In this document: piece after piece, positions 7,588 through 8,123 of the stretch
How positions within the stretch are numbered: the first letter of the stretch is position 1
How the letters are laid out: every line of letters starts with the position of its first letter
DNA from: Clostridia bacterium
Lineage (GTDB): Bacteria > Bacillota > Clostridia > Christensenellales > Borkfalkiaceae
Direction of reading: 5' to 3'
Assembly (NCBI GenBank): GCA_029063275.1
Contig: JAIDOO010000098.1
Span: forward strand, 1-8,123
DNA length: 8,123 nt
Position numbers and translations under genes: made by a program
Notes under the pieces: generated by a model
Databases searched by the model: none
What the model saw: the letters and a program-made list of their open reading frames with translations, nothing else
What the model was told of the DNA's origin: nothing

Positions 7588-7628
7588 TGAGGGCGCGGAC
7601 AAAAAGTCCGCGCCCTCAATTTTTTTTT
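7588..7628 (+). terminator. Terminator of yebC
   Basis: A perfect 13-bp GC-rich stem (7588-7600 with 7606-7618), an AAAAA loop and a run of nine T residues (7620-7628) make a very strong intrinsic terminator 24 bases after the yebC stop codon. The A before the T run and the A-rich loop give little activity in the opposite direction. Confidence 0.97.
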
Positions 7629-7683
7629 GCCAAAAAATTACAATATACACAATATATAGTGGTCCAAAAAGTGGAAAACCACA

Positions 7684-7737
7684 ATTTTAAAAATTTTGTC
7701 AAAAAGCCTTGAAATATAAAAATTGCTGTGATATAAT
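7684..7737 (+). promoter_or_regulatory. Strong promoter of the structured RNA gene
   Basis: TTGAAA (7709-7714) and a perfect TATAAT (7732-7737) are 17 bases apart, with TG at 7729-7730 forming an extended -10. The segment 7684-7706 is made of A and T tracts and could be an UP element for the RNA polymerase alpha subunit. The predicted start, about A7744, falls at the first bases of the closing helix of the RNA downstream. A weak inverted repeat GTGGT/ACCAC (7659-7663 with 7678-7682) lies just upstream. Such a promoter in front of no protein gene points to an abundant untranslated RNA. Confidence 0.85.
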
Positions 7738-7742
7738 CTCTA

Positions 7743-8010
7743 TACCACATTATTCACGTAATTTTTTACGTACCACAAAACTACAATTTCATAAATTTTT
7801 TTCATTATTACGAAAAAAAGAGATTGGCTTTTCCTTATATTTGGCGAAGTATATCTCTTTATACAAGTAATCTCTTTTTAGCGTAACCATTGGATGCATT
7901 GCACCGCATTTGCATGGAATTTATGAAATTGGGAGTACGTATGTGAATGGTGTGGTAACCTAAGAGATATTACATAGCAGAGTGTGTCTCTTAGGAGCCA
8001 CACTTTTTTT
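7743..8010 (+). ncRNA. Long rod-shaped structured RNA, 6S-like architecture
   Basis: No reading frame of note is present, but the transcript folds end to end. P1 pairs 7743-7757 with 7943-7957 (15 bp, two adjacent G-U pairs). P2 pairs 7767-7773 with 7935-7941 (7 bp). P3 pairs 7784-7797 with 7918-7931 (14 perfect bp, two more G-U). A central bubble follows: 8 bases on the 5' side (7800-7807) and 29 on the 3' side (7887-7915), the latter able to form ATGCA/TGCAT (7894-7898 with 7911-7915). The terminal stem P4 pairs 7808-7812 with 7882-7886 and 7815-7825 with 7869-7879, capped by a 43-base region with a small GTATA/TATAC hairpin. The closing stem, asymmetric central bubble with 3' hairpin, and terminal stem are what 6S RNA shows. 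No SRP RNA (GGAAG), RNase P or tmRNA signature is visible. It may equally be an undescribed RNA or a long riboswitch. The RNA itself I hold likely; the 6S identity is a structural guess (about 0.35). Confidence 0.75.
7950..8010 (+). terminator. Terminator of the structured RNA
   Basis: Nine perfect pairs (7959-7967 with 7987-7995) plus a basal GTGTGG/CCACAC helix (7950-7955 with 7998-8003), separated by a small internal loop (TAA against AG), are followed by seven T residues at 8004-8010. The basal 5' arm is also the 3' strand of helix P1, so closing stem and complete terminator compete for the same bases. Confidence 0.85.
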
Positions 8011-8064
8011 GTTGCAATTTTTTAGACCACGTCATCTGATATCCGTGCAAATGCGGATGCAGAG

Positions 8065-8077
8065 AACCTCTCTTAAG
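8065..8077 (+). repeat. 13-bp direct repeat, copy 2
   Basis: Exact second copy of the motif at 7573-7585, 492 bases downstream and in the same orientation. Its last six bases form the 5' foot of the hairpin at 8072-8114. Confidence 0.6.
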
Positions 8078-8114
8078 CTTGCCGCCGCACCATACGGCGC
8101 GGCGGCAGGTTAAG
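8072..8114. repeat. GC-rich inverted repeat / hairpin
   Basis: Nine perfect GC-rich pairs (8080-8088 with 8099-8107) are extended by two pairs (8078-8079 with 8108-8109), a bulged G8077 and five more pairs (8072-8076 with 8110-8114). The loop is 10 bases. No T run follows on either strand, so it is not an ordinary terminator. It is much richer in G and C than its surroundings. It could be a dispersed repeat, a processing site or the start of another structured RNA. Confidence 0.7.
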
Positions 8115-8123
8115 GCGGTGGTA

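Larger units (their letters stand above)
8011..8123. other. Right-edge non-coding segment
   Basis: I see no promoter or credible gene in these 113 bases. They hold a small ATCCG/CGGAT hairpin (8041-8045 with 8054-8058), a stretch complementary to the central bubble of the preceding RNA (8042-8060), the second copy of the 13-bp repeat, and the GC-rich hairpin at 8072-8114. An open minus-strand frame of 43 codons ends at 7991 but overlaps these structures and shows no known motif; the window stops before it could be judged. Confidence 0.5.

Noticed and set aside
7659..7682. Inverted repeat GTGGT/ACCAC upstream of the RNA promoter as an operator
   Set aside because: Only 5 pairs with a 14-base gap in AT-rich DNA; could be chance. 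Mentioned in the promoter entry but not called.
7743..8010. Known riboswitch or housekeeping RNA classes for the structured RNA
   Set aside because: I looked for cobalamin, SAM-I, c-di-GMP, THF, T-box, SRP RNA, RNase P and tmRNA signature sequences and found none convincing. AATTGGGAG near 7928 only superficially resembles a cobalamin element.
7991..8122. 43-codon open frame on the minus strand entering from the right edge
   Set aside because: It runs through the GC-rich hairpin and the RNA terminator, shows no motif I recognise, and is cut by the window. Not enough to call a gene.

Overview
The window reads as a chromosomal housekeeping segment from a Bacillota (Firmicutes) bacterium, most likely a clostridial-type anaerobe. 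The evidence is a classical T-box leader before thrS, the thrS / infC-rpmI-rplT neighbourhood, sigma-A-like promoters with 17-bp spacers, GAGG-type ribosome binding sites and hairpin plus U-tract terminators. No mobile element, tRNA, rRNA operon, CRISPR array or phage gene is visible. The genus cannot be told from the sequence.

Layout. 9-2477 (minus): leuS, leucyl-tRNA synthetase, whose last 15-20 residues look like a homopolymer-shifted tail. 2478-2600: divergent promoters for leuS and thrS. 2604-2820: threonine T-box riboswitch with an ACC specifier and a terminator/antiterminator switch. 2833-4737: thrS. 4738-4934: promoter plus attenuator-type leader of the infC operon. 4935-6055: infC (starting at the rare codon AUU), rpmI and rplT, followed by a terminator at 6063-6091. 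6094-7563: a SpoU/TrmH-type rRNA/tRNA 2'-O-methyltransferase and yebC, ended by a very strong terminator at 7588-7628.

7629-8123 has no credible protein gene. It holds a strong promoter (extended -10, AT-rich upstream tract) and directly behind it a sequence that folds into a long, interrupted rod: helices P1, P2, P3, a central bubble with a side hairpin, and a terminal stem P4. A hairpin terminator follows. I read this as a gene for a stable structured RNA of about 215-267 nt. Its architecture is that of 6S RNA (closing stem, central bubble, terminal stem), but I could not match a family sequence signature, so this is the most interesting item in the window. The base of its terminator competes with the closing helix, so a riboswitch-like element is the alternative. 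The right edge holds a GC-rich hairpin of unknown role and a 13-bp exact repeat of a motif found just before the yebC terminator.

Together the genes serve translation: charging of tRNA-Leu and tRNA-Thr, initiation (IF3), the large ribosomal subunit (L35, L20), RNA methylation and a ribosome-associated YebC protein. Several carry built-in feedback: tRNA-Thr charging controls thrS, the AUU start lets IF3 limit its own synthesis, and the infC leader is placed for control by L20.
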